DNA of 64,000 nucleotides from JAGOFO01 sp964522105. Its GTDB lineage: Bacteria; Myxococcota_A; UBA9042; DTJE01. The DNA lies in assembly GCA_964522105.1 (NCBI GenBank), contig CAZFVA010000006.1, positions 69,613-133,612 of the forward strand, read 5' to 3'. The notes below the pieces were generated by a model. It saw only the letters and a program-made list of their open reading frames with translations, did no database searches and was not told where the DNA came from. How positions within the stretch are numbered: position 1 is the stretch's first letter; every line of letters begins with the position of its first letter. Positions 34,535-43,084 of this stretch are shown piece after piece. The translations under genes and the position numbers were made by a program.

Positions 34535-36760
34535 ATGGAAGCACTTGCATTCAAGACTCAGGCAATCGTTTTTTCCGTTTTGTTGAACGGTATGCTTTAC
34601 CTTGCGGCGGCCAGGGTCGCGGCAAGCGTTGATTCCAGGCGGGACAGGCTTTCTGCGACTGATCGCTTTCTGATAATGATGGCGCTGGCGGCTGTCGGCG
34701 TGCTGGCGATCATTCTGCCGCTTGCCTTGTCGGGCGTTCTGACCAGATGGGCCGTGTTCGGAGCAACCGCCTTGCTTGCGGGGCTGTCGCTTACGCTGAC
34801 CCGTCAAATTCAGCAACGCCCGTTCATGGGAAGTCTGGTTTCAGCGGTGGCAGGGGCATTACGATCTGACAGGTTGTTTGTAGTCGCGTTCGTGCCCGGT
34901 GCGGCAGCGATCGTGCTGCTGCTGTCATGGGCAGCGGTCAGGCCTTCATTCGGTTTCGATCCGCTGAACTATCACCTTCCACTTGTCGCTGAAATTTTCA
35001 GGTCCGGTTCACTTGTCCCGGTCCACTTTCCGCCATATTTCGAGGCCTTTCCTTACTTTACAATGAACGGGGATCTGTTCAGCCTGTGGGCAATGCTTTC
35101 AAGCGGCGACGCGTCCCTGCTTGCTCTGGCCAACCTGCCGTTGTACGTCGTCCTTGGTGTCTCAATTTACAGTTTTGCCCGGGAATACCTGCCTTCCAGG
35201 GCGGCGACTGCGCTGACTTCCGCGTTGCTGACGGTCCCGGCATTTTTTGTGCTGCTTACGGATGCTTACGTGGAAATCCCGCTCTGGGCGTTTCTGTTCG
35301 CGTCGTTGCGACTGGTGGTCCTTTCAGGAAGGCTTCGACACCATAGCGGTCTGTTTGTTGTGGCGTCGTTTCTTTGCGGGGCGATGATTGGGACCAAGTT
35401 GACCGGGATTCCAATGGCGGTGGTTGTGGTGGCTGTCTGGCTTTTCTGCACGCCGAAGATGGGGCGGGCTGGCAGGTCAGGGGTTGGTGATGCAGCAGTT
35501 CGGCGAGGATGGGCTGACGGCGCCGGTCGGCTTATGGTTTTCGCAGTCGGTGCGGCACTTTTTGGCAGCGCGTTCTACATTCGAAATTTTCAGGCTGTCG
35601 GGTCACCGGTATATCCTTTCCCATTGAATATCGGTGGGTTTGAACTGTTCGCCGGTGATGCTGAACATGCTGCGCGTGTCGCCGGGACAACGATTCGACG
35701 TTTCCTGGCACCGCTCGTGTTTTCCGGTGAGCTTTTCAAGGCCATGGTCGGCACAAAAACGCCCCCGAATTCGTCGTGGGGTCTCGGGATTACCGGCCCG
35801 CTGATGATGGTGGCGGCATTTTCAAGCTTCCTGCTGATATTCAGGGCTGCAATCGCCAGGGCAAAGAATGTCGCGATGTCGGCGGAAGTGCGCGGCCCCG
35901 AGGCCTGGACCGGGCTGATTTTCCTGTGTGCCTCGGCGTTGTCAGTCGCTGTCTATATCAATCTGCCATGGTGCGCACCGTATCTGTATGGAAATGTGAG
36001 GTTCGTTTACCCGGCGGTGCCATTTGCAGCGCTGGCGCTGATAAGCCTGCCCGGTGTGGCGCGGTTGTCGTCGGGTGTGTTTGTTGCTGTTTGCGTTGGA
36101 ATCCAGCTTGTGTCGTTCTTTATGGCCTCGATTCCGTTGACTGTGGCGGGGTTGGTGACTGTGGCTGTTGTCGCCGGGTTGACGATCGGCCTTGCCTTCT
36201 TTGCCGCACGACCTGACACCGTGCGTATCATCAGGTTTGCACCCGCAATCCTGGCCGTTCTGGTCGTGACTGCTACGATCAGTTTAAGGGAAGTACCTGT
36301 TCAGGCTTACAAAAATCCCGGTTTTGAATCAGGGCCCGGTTTATGGGCATCTGATCGCGCCGACTGCCTGAAAGCCCTCGATAAGACATTGCCATCCGGG
36401 CGATTCCTGCTGACCATGGCAAGGGCGGCCCCGCATGCATGGTTTATTTTTCCGCTTCTTGGCGACCGCCTGCAGCGCGAACCGGTCTATGCAGACATCA
36501 GCAGGGAAGGGCGTGCAGGCAATTTGAAATCGGCCGATTACATTCCGGGATATCCAGGTGCTGATCGGGATTTCTGGTTGTCAAATGTTCAAAATTCCGG
36601 AGCAAAGGTTCTGGTAATTATGAACGACCAGGAAGACGTTGAGGTTGGGCGAAGCCCGGTGGAGTTTGAATGGGTCAGGTCCATGCCTGATCAGTTCAGA
36701 CAGGTCCATAAAGGCCGTTTTTGTTCTGTTTATTCTGTGTCTTCCAGGGGCGACCGTTGA
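34535..36760 (+). CDS. Polytopic membrane protein, GT-C glycosyltransferase-like
   Basis: This 741-residue protein has about 13 hydrophobic helices followed by a soluble C-terminal domain (about 600-741). The first long loop contains FGFDPLNYHLPLVAEIFRSG, in which an Asp near the first helix and the Tyr/His context resemble the GT-C superfamily that uses lipid-linked sugars. The second loop has PYFEAFPYFTMNGDLFSLWA. A mannosyl- or arabinosyl-transferase-like role in envelope glycan or lipid modification is an inference from fold alone. It starts with GTG at 34532 or ATG at 34535, without a visible ribosome site. It is located between the nucleotidase and the Cys-repeat lipoprotein. Confidence 0.7.
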   Translation: MEALAFKTQAIVFSVLLNGMLYLAAARVAASVDSRRDRLSATDRFLIMMALAAVGVLAIILPLALSGVLTRWAVFGATALLAGLSLTLTRQIQQRPFMGSLVSAVAGALRSDRLFVVAFVPGAAAIVLLLSWAAVRPSFGFDPLNYHLPLVAEIFRSGSLVPVHFPPYFEAFPYFTMNGDLFSLWAMLSSGDASLLALANLPLYVVLGVSIYSFAREYLPSRAATALTSALLTVPAFFVLLTDAYVEIPLWAFLFASLRLVVLSGRLRHHSGLFVVASFLCGAMIGTKLTGIPMAVVVVAVWLFCTPKMGRAGRSGVGDAAVRRGWADGAGRLMVFAVGAALFGSAFYIRNFQAVGSPVYPFPLNIGGFELFAGDAEHAARVAGTTIRRFLAPLVFSGELFKAMVGTKTPPNSSWGLGITGPLMMVAAFSSFLLIFRAAIARAKNVAMSAEVRGPEAWTGLIFLCASALSVAVYINLPWCAPYLYGNVRFVYPAVPFAALALISLPGVARLSSGVFVAVCVGIQLVSFFMASIPLTVAGLVTVAVVAGLTIGLAFFAARPDTVRIIRFAPAILAVLVVTATISLREVPVQAYKNPGFESGPGLWASDRADCLKALDKTLPSGRFLLTMARAAPHAWFIFPLLGDRLQREPVYADISREGRAGNLKSADYIPGYPGADRDFWLSNVQNSGAKVLVIMNDQEDVEVGRSPVEFEWVRSMPDQFRQVHKGRFCSVYSVSSRGDR

Positions 36761-36824
36761 TTCATTCCCGTTGGTGAATCCGCCTGATGTGCCCGGCCTT
36801 CACCTTGCGCGCGTGTGCGTAGCT

Positions 36825-36854
36825 TTGCAGAATTGACCATGACAGTAGTACAAT
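36825..36854 (+). promoter_or_regulatory. Candidate promoter of the Cys-repeat FGE-like lipoprotein gene
   Basis: TTGCAG (36825-36830), an 18-base spacer, and TACAAT (36849-36854). The leader would be about 95 bases. Confidence 0.45.
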
Positions 36855-36954
36855 GCTGACAATTGTTGTTTTTGTTCATTGTTTTTTCAATTCTATGTGC
36901 AACCTGCAGTGCCGAAGGCCGGGGTGCACGATTTAAGTTTTTCCGGGGGTACAA

Positions 36955-39090
36955 ATGACAGTACACCATAAGTCGCCGTTGTTTCTGCTGATTTCGTTGC
37001 TGTTTGTGTTCGTTGTCGGATGCGGCGGTGGCTCGGTGCCGTCCAATATAACCGTGTGTGATCCGGCGGCAGATGCATGCGGTGAAGACTGCCTTTGTGT
37101 CGATACCGGCGCCATGCATTATGGGTGGGCGTGCGCCTGTCCAAACGACTGTGCGGCTTCCTGCGGGGACAATTCGTACTGCGTCGGCGGCGAGTGTCTG
37201 TGTGTTCCGAACTGTGAAGGTCGTATCTGCGGTGACGATGGTTGCGGCGGAAGCTGCGGCGCGGATTGCACCGAACCGAACACTTATTGCTCGGCAGCAG
37301 GGCTCTGTCAGCCAGCGTGTTCTGAAATGGCCTGCGGTGAAGATCACGGCGTCATTTGTGGCACATGTCCGGACCGCGAAGCGTGTAATGAACTTCATCA
37401 GTGCGAAGATGCCTGCGGCGAAAAAGATTGTGGCGACAGCATGGGCATCAGTTGCGGCGTATGCCTTGGAGCCACTGAATATTGTTCGGAAGATGGTATG
37501 TGCGTTGATGCCTGTGATGGCATGGACTGCGGTACATCGCATGGGATTGTTTGCGGCACCTGTGATGAAGCCGAGTATTGTGATGAAGCCAGCGTCTGTC
37601 AGGATGCGTGCGGCGAAATGGAATGTGGCGAAAGTCACGGGGTCGCCTGCGGCACATGTCTTGGCGAGACTTCGTTCTGCAACGTTGATCGGATGTGCAT
37701 TGACGCCTGTGACGGTCTTGAATGCGGCGAGCGCTCGGAATTCAACTGTGGCGTCTGTGATGAAGGTGAATTCTGCAACGAAGAAAATATCTGCGAAGAC
37801 CCCTGTCCGACCCGCGAATGTGGATCAGCCAGCGGAGTTGTGTGCGGTTCGTGCGACGCTTTTCCTGAATTCTGCAATGAATTCGGGATGTGCGAAGACG
37901 CCTGCGCTGCCGTTGAATGTGGCACGGTTGGCGAGTTTGACTGTGGCTCGTGTGGCGGCGGAACAATGTATTGCGATCTTGGTGGAAACTGCCAGGACGC
38001 GTGTGTCGGGCGTGACTGCGGGATGAACCTTGGAATTGACTGCGGGCTGTGCTCCGGTGGTACTGAAAAATGCACTGCCGAAGGCGCCTGCGTTGACGTC
38101 TGCGATGGGCGGGAGTGCGGCACGATTGAAGGGATTAATTGCGGAACGTGTGCCGGGACGACTGAATTCTGCACGGTCGGTGGTTTGTGTGATGACGCCT
38201 GCCTTAATCGGGAATGTGGCGAAAACCTTGGATACAACTGCGGAACATGTACCGTTGAAATGGAAATTTGTTCGGCAGAAGGCACTTGTATTGACGCTTG
38301 TGACGGCATGGCCTGTGGTGAAAATCTTGGCGTTTTCTGCGGAACCTGTGATCAGGGTGAGACGTGTATTAACGGTGTTTGCGACGCGGTAGTCACTGAG
38401 TGGATTCCGATAGCTTTCGGAACGTTCTCGATGGGCCTTGATTCCGGCGCGACAACTATACAACCAGCCCATTCTGTTGATGTTGATCCGTTCAGCATTA
38501 CGATGACTGAAATTACTGTCGGGCAGTTCAAGGCGTGCGTTGACGCCGGCGTCTGCACTGGTCCTGGCGGGGCCGCATGTACCTATAATCTTGCGTCCAG
38601 CGACGATTTACCGATGAACTGTGTTTCATGGACTGATGCCTGGACATTCTGTGACTGGGTTGGCGGCAGGCTTCCGTCGGAAGCCGAGTGGGAGTTCGCG
38701 GCGTCCAGCAGGGGCACAAAGAAACCTTATCCGTGGGGCGCAGCTGCTCCATCGTGCAGCCTGGTTGTCATGAATGAAGGCAGCGGTGAATGCAGCGGTC
38801 TGGCCCCGATGGCCGTATGTTCAAAGGCTTCTGGCAACACCGTTCAGGGACTTTGTGACATGTCTGGAAATGTTGCCGAGTGGGTGTCTGATGATTGGCA
38901 TGACAACTATGTCGGGGCTCCGGAAGACAGTATGTCATGGGATGACCTGGTTACCGACCTGCGTGTAATCCGTGGTGGTAGTTACAGTAACGGTGCGTCC
39001 GTAATGACCGTGACCGCCAGAACTATGGGTCAGATAGACGGCAGTGCCACCTGGGCCGGTTTCCGCTGCGCGATGGACGGTGGAATCTGA
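36955..39090 (+). CDS. Lipoprotein with 11 tandem six-Cys repeats and a C-terminal FGE-like domain
   Basis: This is a 711-residue predicted lipoprotein. The ATG follows GGGGGT, and the signal ends VFVVGC (Cys23). A Cys-rich lead-in (about 35-118) contains CGDDGCGGSCG. Residues 119-476 are eleven tandem repeats of 31-33 residues with a common frame (DAC-x4-CG-x7-CGTC-x5-FC-x4-GxC), each with six cysteines, presumably three disulfides per unit. An FGE-sulfatase-type domain follows (about 480-711): FGTFSMG, MTEITVGQFKAC, GGRLPSEAEWEFAASSRG, YPWG, MSGNVAEWVSDD, RGGSY and GFRCA. The two active-site cysteines of functional FGE enzymes are missing after RGGSY, so binding or display is more plausible than catalysis. 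Its stop overlaps the ZIP start. Confidence 0.85.
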   Translation: MTVHHKSPLFLLISLLFVFVVGCGGGSVPSNITVCDPAADACGEDCLCVDTGAMHYGWACACPNDCAASCGDNSYCVGGECLCVPNCEGRICGDDGCGGSCGADCTEPNTYCSAAGLCQPACSEMACGEDHGVICGTCPDREACNELHQCEDACGEKDCGDSMGISCGVCLGATEYCSEDGMCVDACDGMDCGTSHGIVCGTCDEAEYCDEASVCQDACGEMECGESHGVACGTCLGETSFCNVDRMCIDACDGLECGERSEFNCGVCDEGEFCNEENICEDPCPTRECGSASGVVCGSCDAFPEFCNEFGMCEDACAAVECGTVGEFDCGSCGGGTMYCDLGGNCQDACVGRDCGMNLGIDCGLCSGGTEKCTAEGACVDVCDGRECGTIEGINCGTCAGTTEFCTVGGLCDDACLNRECGENLGYNCGTCTVEMEICSAEGTCIDACDGMACGENLGVFCGTCDQGETCINGVCDAVVTEWIPIAFGTFSMGLDSGATTIQPAHSVDVDPFSITMTEITVGQFKACVDAGVCTGPGGAACTYNLASSDDLPMNCVSWTDAWTFCDWVGGRLPSEAEWEFAASSRGTKKPYPWGAAAPSCSLVVMNEGSGECSGLAPMAVCSKASGNTVQGLCDMSGNVAEWVSDDWHDNYVGAPEDSMSWDDLVTDLRVIRGGSYSNGASVMTVTARTMGQIDGSATWAGFRCAMDGGI
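37309..38382 (+). repeat. Eleven tandem ~97-bp coding repeats (six-Cys units)
   Basis: The repeats are visible at the protein level (CG-x7-CGTC core) and as a roughly 93-99-base DNA period with considerable sequence drift. Drift between copies implies an old array rather than a recent expansion. Confidence 0.85.
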
Positions 39091-39851
39091 TGCCCGTTTT
39101 TCTTGCCGGTTTTCTTGCCAGTCTTGCCGCCGGTCTTGCGACCGGGGTGGGCGCGCTTCCTGCCATTTTTGCCAGAAATATAACTAAACCGACGCAGAAC
39201 ATACTTCTTGGGTTCGGCGCAGGCGTCATGCTGGCTGCGACCTCGTTTTCGCTGATTATTCCAGCGCTTGATGCGGGCGGTGGCAAGTTGTCTGCCGCGT
39301 TCATTGTGGCGGGTGGAATATTGCTTGGCGGCCTGTTCCTGTGGACGGCTGACCGCCTGCTTCCGCATGAACATTTTATTACCGGCCCCGAGGGATCAGA
39401 TCCTAAACGGTTGCGCCGCATATGGCTGTTCGTCATCGCAATTATCATTCATAACTTCCCGGAAGGATTGGCGGTTGGCGTTGGCTTCGGCGGCGGCAAC
39501 TTCAATGACGGTCTGACGCTGGCAATCGGTATCGGTATTCAGAATATGCCGGAAGGGCTGGTCGTTGCCCTTGCGCTGATGAGCGAAAAGTACTCAGTTG
39601 GGAAGGCGTTACTGATTTCATTGTTGTCGGGCCTGGTCGAGCCGATTGGCGGAGCACTTGGCGCCGGTCTGATTTCAATATTCGGGCAGCTTCTGCCCTG
39701 GGGCCTGGCCTTTGCCGCCGGTGCCATGCTGTATGTTGTAAGTGATGAAATCATTCCGGAAATTCAAAACCCCCGCAAAATCGCCCGCGCCACGTTCGGC
39801 CTGATGGTCGGCTTTGTTGTAATGATGATGCTTGACGTGACGCTGGGCTAG
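39090..39851 (+). CDS. ZIP-family divalent metal transporter
   Basis: This is a 253-residue inner-membrane transporter with eight hydrophobic helices. The metal-binding helices IV and V carry HNFPEGLAVGVGF and QNMPEGLVVALAL, the binuclear-site motifs of bacterial ZIP (ZupT-like) proteins. The second has Asn-Met in place of the His found in many relatives. The likely role is import of Zn2+ or another divalent cation. The start codon overlaps the stop of the preceding lipoprotein gene (TGATG), which indicates translational coupling. That links the Cys-repeat surface protein to metal uptake, an inference from context. Confidence 0.92.
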   Translation: MPVFLAGFLASLAAGLATGVGALPAIFARNITKPTQNILLGFGAGVMLAATSFSLIIPALDAGGGKLSAAFIVAGGILLGGLFLWTADRLLPHEHFITGPEGSDPKRLRRIWLFVIAIIIHNFPEGLAVGVGFGGGNFNDGLTLAIGIGIQNMPEGLVVALALMSEKYSVGKALLISLLSGLVEPIGGALGAGLISIFGQLLPWGLAFAAGAMLYVVSDEIIPEIQNPRKIARATFGLMVGFVVMMMLDVTLG

Positions 39852-39934
39852 GCTTCCCGGGTCATGCGGTATGTATCTGCTTATTATCACTGATATTTGG
39901 CCCTGATTGGGTGTTTCACCCCGCTAAACTGAGC

Positions 39935-39940
39935 TACAAT
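39935..39940 (+). promoter_or_regulatory. -10-like TACAAT upstream of the EF-hand protein gene
   Basis: TACAAT lies about 35 bases before the ATG at 39975. No good -35 element is seen at the expected distance. Confidence 0.3.
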
Positions 39941-39974
39941 TCACACAAGTCGTTTTTATGCTGCGGGGCCAGTT

Positions 39975-42239
39975 ATGAAAAAGTTCGCCGTGATTCCCGG
40001 TCTTCCCGGACTTAACAAGGACCTGCACCCCTGGTCATTTCTGAAGATTGGTGGCTTCAACCAGGTTCAAATTGAAAACGGAGAAGATTTAAAGCATCTT
40101 GGCGAGCTTGATCAGAAGCTGTGGAGTGCGCTTTCATGCCCGACAAAGGGGCTTGAATTTGATGACGCCACGCTGAACTTTCTGGATACCGACAAGGATG
40201 GCCGGATAAGAGTCAATGAAGTCTGCGCCGCCGTTGACTGGGTCTGCAGGTGCCTGAAGGATCCGGGCGTCATTATCGCCGGGTCGGATGCGCTGCGGTT
40301 GGCTGCGCTTGATGATACCAAGCCCGAAGGCGCCCGGTTGCTTGCATCGGCAAAGCACATTCTTGTCTGTCTGGGGAAGGCTGACGCTGACTCAATCTCC
40401 TTGGCGGACTCTCTTAATACTGTTGGCATTTTTGGTGAATCCGAGTTCAACGGTGACGGTGTTCTGCCGCCAGGCGCGGCCGGTGATGAAGCCACAGGCG
40501 CGATAGTGTCTGAAATCATGGCCTGTGTCGGTGACGTCCCGGATCGCAGCGGCAAGACTGGAGTTGACCAGGCAAAGGTTGATCTGTTCTTTGACAACGC
40601 AGTCGCTTTGACCGACTGGGCGTCGAAGCCGGAAGGTGACCCGTCAATTCTGGTACTTGGTGACGCCACTGTTGATGCCTGTGGCAAGTTTGCAGCCGTC
40701 AGGGCAAAGATTGATGATTACTTTGCGCGATGCAGGCTGGCCGCCTTTGACAAGCGTTCGATCGCGGCGTTGAATCGCGAAGAAAAGGACTATCTGGTTA
40801 TTGCCGCAAAAGACCTGACAATCACCGACGCAGAAATCGCGGCGTTGCCGTTGTCAGTGATTGAAGCGGGCAGGGCTCTGCCGCTGGCTGATGGCTTGAA
40901 TCCTGCATGGATTCAAAAGATTACAGCCTTCCGCAATGACGTTGTTGTTCCGCTGCAGGGGGCGGCCGGGGCGAATTCAATAACTCAGGCACAGTGGGAA
41001 TCAATTGCCGGGAAGTTCGCGGCGTACGAGGCCTGGATGGCCGCAAAGCCGGCTACCGAATTTATTGGCGCGCTTGAAGCTCTTGGTGTGGACCGTCTGG
41101 GCCAACTTGTCGGCGGCGATTCGCGTCAAAGAATCACCGCTTTGATTGCGCAGGACAAGGCGGTTGAAGCAGAAGCTGTCGCCATAGCTGAAGTAGAAAA
41201 ACTGCTTCGCTACAATAAGTATCTGTACAGATTGCTTAATAATTTCGTCTCGTTCCGTGAATTCTACATGCGTCGCGAAAAGGCCGTCTTTCAGGCGGGA
41301 ACTTTGTACCTTGATAACCGCAGTTGCGACCTGTGCATCCGTGTTCACGACATGGGCAGGCACCTTATGATGGCTGGTTCCAGTCGTATGTACCTGGTCT
41401 ATTGCGATTGCAGGCGGCCATCAGGCGAAACGATGACTATCGCGGCGGCCGTGACCGGCGGCGATTCCGACGACCTGATTGTCGGGCGCAACGGAGTCTT
41501 TTATGACAGGCAGAACCGTGACTGGGACGCCACAATCGTCAAGATTATTGAAAATCCGATAAGCGTCAGGCAGGCGTTCTGGTCACCATACAAAAGGCTG
41601 CAGCGTTTCATCGAAGAGCAGGTTGCCAAGCGGGCGGCCGCCGGTGACGCGGAATCGACCAAAAAACTTCAGACAGCGGCGACAGATACGCAGGCTGTGG
41701 CTGGTGGCGCAAAGCCACCTGAAGCCAAGTCGAAGTTCGATATCGGCGTCGTCGCGGCCCTCGGTGTCGCGGTCGGTGGTCTGACTGCGGCGTTCGGCGT
41801 AATCATGCAGGCGTTCTTCGGGCTTGGAATATGGCTTCCGCTAGGTCTGGTCGGGGTGCTGCTGCTGATATCCGGGCCGTCCATGTTCATTGCATCGTTG
41901 AAGCTTCGTCAGCGCAATCTTGGGCCGCTGCTTGATGCAAATGGCTGGGCTATTAACGCCAAGGCAAAGGTAAATCTTGTGTTCGGGGCAGGTTTGACCG
42001 GCGTCGCCACATTGCCCCCCGGTTCGACCTGCGGCATGACCGACCCGTACGCCGCAAAGAAGCGCGTCGTGTGGCCGTGGATTGTGCTTGCTGTCTTGAT
42101 TGCGGCGGCCCTTGTAGTCTGGTCAAAAGGCTTCGTGAATGACTACCTGCCGTTGAACCTGCAGTGCAGCCCGACCCCGAAGGTCGAAGTTGTGGCAGCC
42201 CCGGCGCCTGCGCCTGCACCTGCACCTGCCACAAAGTAA
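39975..42239 (+). CDS. EF-hand-containing membrane protein of unknown function
   Basis: This 754-residue protein has a canonical EF-hand loop at residues 71-82 (DTDKDGRIRVNE, all calcium ligands in place) and a degenerate one near 165 (ESEFNGDG). The long middle (about 90-560) is mixed alpha/beta, with LCIRVHDMGRHLMMAG and CDCRRPSGETMTIAAAVTGGDSDDLIVGRNGVFYD as distinctive segments. Three hydrophobic helices follow (about 594-650 and 692-710), with a conserved-looking RNLGPLLDANGWAINAKAKV between them. The tail is a Pro-Ala repeat. There is no N-terminal signal peptide, so most of the chain is probably cytoplasmic and anchored at its C-terminus. No family with an assigned function is recognised. 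The GGGG ribosome site supports the start. Confidence 0.7.
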   Translation: MKKFAVIPGLPGLNKDLHPWSFLKIGGFNQVQIENGEDLKHLGELDQKLWSALSCPTKGLEFDDATLNFLDTDKDGRIRVNEVCAAVDWVCRCLKDPGVIIAGSDALRLAALDDTKPEGARLLASAKHILVCLGKADADSISLADSLNTVGIFGESEFNGDGVLPPGAAGDEATGAIVSEIMACVGDVPDRSGKTGVDQAKVDLFFDNAVALTDWASKPEGDPSILVLGDATVDACGKFAAVRAKIDDYFARCRLAAFDKRSIAALNREEKDYLVIAAKDLTITDAEIAALPLSVIEAGRALPLADGLNPAWIQKITAFRNDVVVPLQGAAGANSITQAQWESIAGKFAAYEAWMAAKPATEFIGALEALGVDRLGQLVGGDSRQRITALIAQDKAVEAEAVAIAEVEKLLRYNKYLYRLLNNFVSFREFYMRREKAVFQAGTLYLDNRSCDLCIRVHDMGRHLMMAGSSRMYLVYCDCRRPSGETMTIAAAVTGGDSDDLIVGRNGVFYDRQNRDWDATIVKIIENPISVRQAFWSPYKRLQRFIEEQVAKRAAAGDAESTKKLQTAATDTQAVAGGAKPPEAKSKFDIGVVAALGVAVGGLTAAFGVIMQAFFGLGIWLPLGLVGVLLLISGPSMFIASLKLRQRNLGPLLDANGWAINAKAKVNLVFGAGLTGVATLPPGSTCGMTDPYAAKKRVVWPWIVLAVLIAAALVVWSKGFVNDYLPLNLQCSPTPKVEVVAAPAPAPAPAPATK

Positions 42240-42367
42240 TCAGATTGCCTGTAAGTCATTTTTGACATGGCTTTCTTTCGGAAAATGTAATTTTGTATCA
42301 ATGTAATGCTTTGAAGTCATGCGGTAATCTCGGGATTTCGCGTTTTGAACATTGGTGACTGATCAAA

Positions 42368-42670
42368 CTACTTCGGATGAATCGCTATTGTCAGTCCAAG
42401 CGGGGATAGGATTGATTTCAGTGTTTCCAGGGTCGGGTTTCCGTTGCCTGTAAGCATTCTGTGCAGGTGCTGGCGGTTCAATCCCGATGTCTGCGCCAGC
42501 CGCGCAATGCCACCGTTAGCATCAACAACGGTACGCAGGGCCACCAGGAAGGCCGCGATATCCCCATCCTTGATATATTCTTCAAGAGCTACGGATAGAT
42601 AGACGGCCGCCTTGCCATTGTCCGACATCTCGCCAGTCATGTACTCCCGAAACGTTCTGTTCTTGTTCAT
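42368..42670 (-). CDS. XRE-type antitoxin of the HI1420 family
   Basis: This 100-residue antitoxin has a helix-turn-helix domain (about 45-98: GGIARLAQTSGLNRQHLHRML, then NPTLETLKSILSPLGL), the pattern of the 'probable addiction module antidote' HI1420 family. An N-terminal helical segment contacts the toxin in relatives. It should repress its own operon and neutralise the toxin encoded just upstream. Its ATG overlaps the toxin stop by four bases (ATGA on the minus strand). The toxin-first gene order is normal for this family. Confidence 0.9.
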   Translation of the reverse strand: MNKNRTFREYMTGEMSDNGKAAVYLSVALEEYIKDGDIAAFLVALRTVVDANGGIARLAQTSGLNRQHLHRMLTGNGNPTLETLKSILSPLGLTIAIHPK

Positions 42671-43026
42671 TCCTTTCCCTCCAGATAAAGGCTGAAACGC
42701 AAGTGAGCCTCAAAAATGTCTTTCATCTGGCTTCGCTTGTCGCCGCCACCCAACAACAGAACCCGGTTTCCAAGCAATCCACAGTAGACCCGGTATCCCG
42801 ACCCGAAATGCAACCGGAGTTCGATCAGCCCTGGCCCCAGAACCTTGAAGTCGCCGAAGTTGCCCGATTCGACTCGGTCCAATCTGGCAATTATCCGGTA
42901 TCTGGTTTTCAGGTCCCTGAATGATTCAAGCCAAGACGTGAAAGGCTCGTTACCCCCGGCATCGGCGTACAATTCAAGGGTAACTGGCCCTTCATTCTGA
43001 AGCTGATTGTAGCTTTTGTGCGACAT
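42667..43026 (-). CDS. RelE/ParE-superfamily toxin of the HI1419/Gp49 (HigB-like) family
   Basis: This is a 119-residue toxin. The core pattern PFTSWLESFRDLKTRYRIIARLDRVESGNFGD, the strand LIELRLHFGSGYRVYCG and then VLLLGGGDKRSQMKDI match the phage-derived Gp49-like HI1419 family, relatives of HigB/RelE mRNA interferases. Basic residues in the last two segments are those expected for RNA binding. It is intact and co-translated with its antitoxin. The ribosome site is weak. The pair forms a toxin-antitoxin patch with the MazE-like gene beside it, between the EF-hand gene and the nuo operon. Confidence 0.88.
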   Translation of the reverse strand: MSHKSYNQLQNEGPVTLELYADAGGNEPFTSWLESFRDLKTRYRIIARLDRVESGNFGDFKVLGPGLIELRLHFGSGYRVYCGLLGNRVLLLGGGDKRSQMKDIFEAHLRFSLYLEGKE

Positions 43027-43084
43027 CGTTGCAACCCGAATCGTTTGGGGTTGGGCTGATATCGTTTATTGAAGTTGAGATGAC

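Noticed and set aside
37635..38309. Minus-strand open frame with Pro/Ser/Gln-rich repeats
   Set aside because: Mirror of the six-Cys repeat array on the plus strand; composition follows from the repeats.
37309..38382. Tandem repeats considered as a CRISPR array
   Set aside because: Units are about 97 bases, fully coding, in frame, diverged and without spacers.
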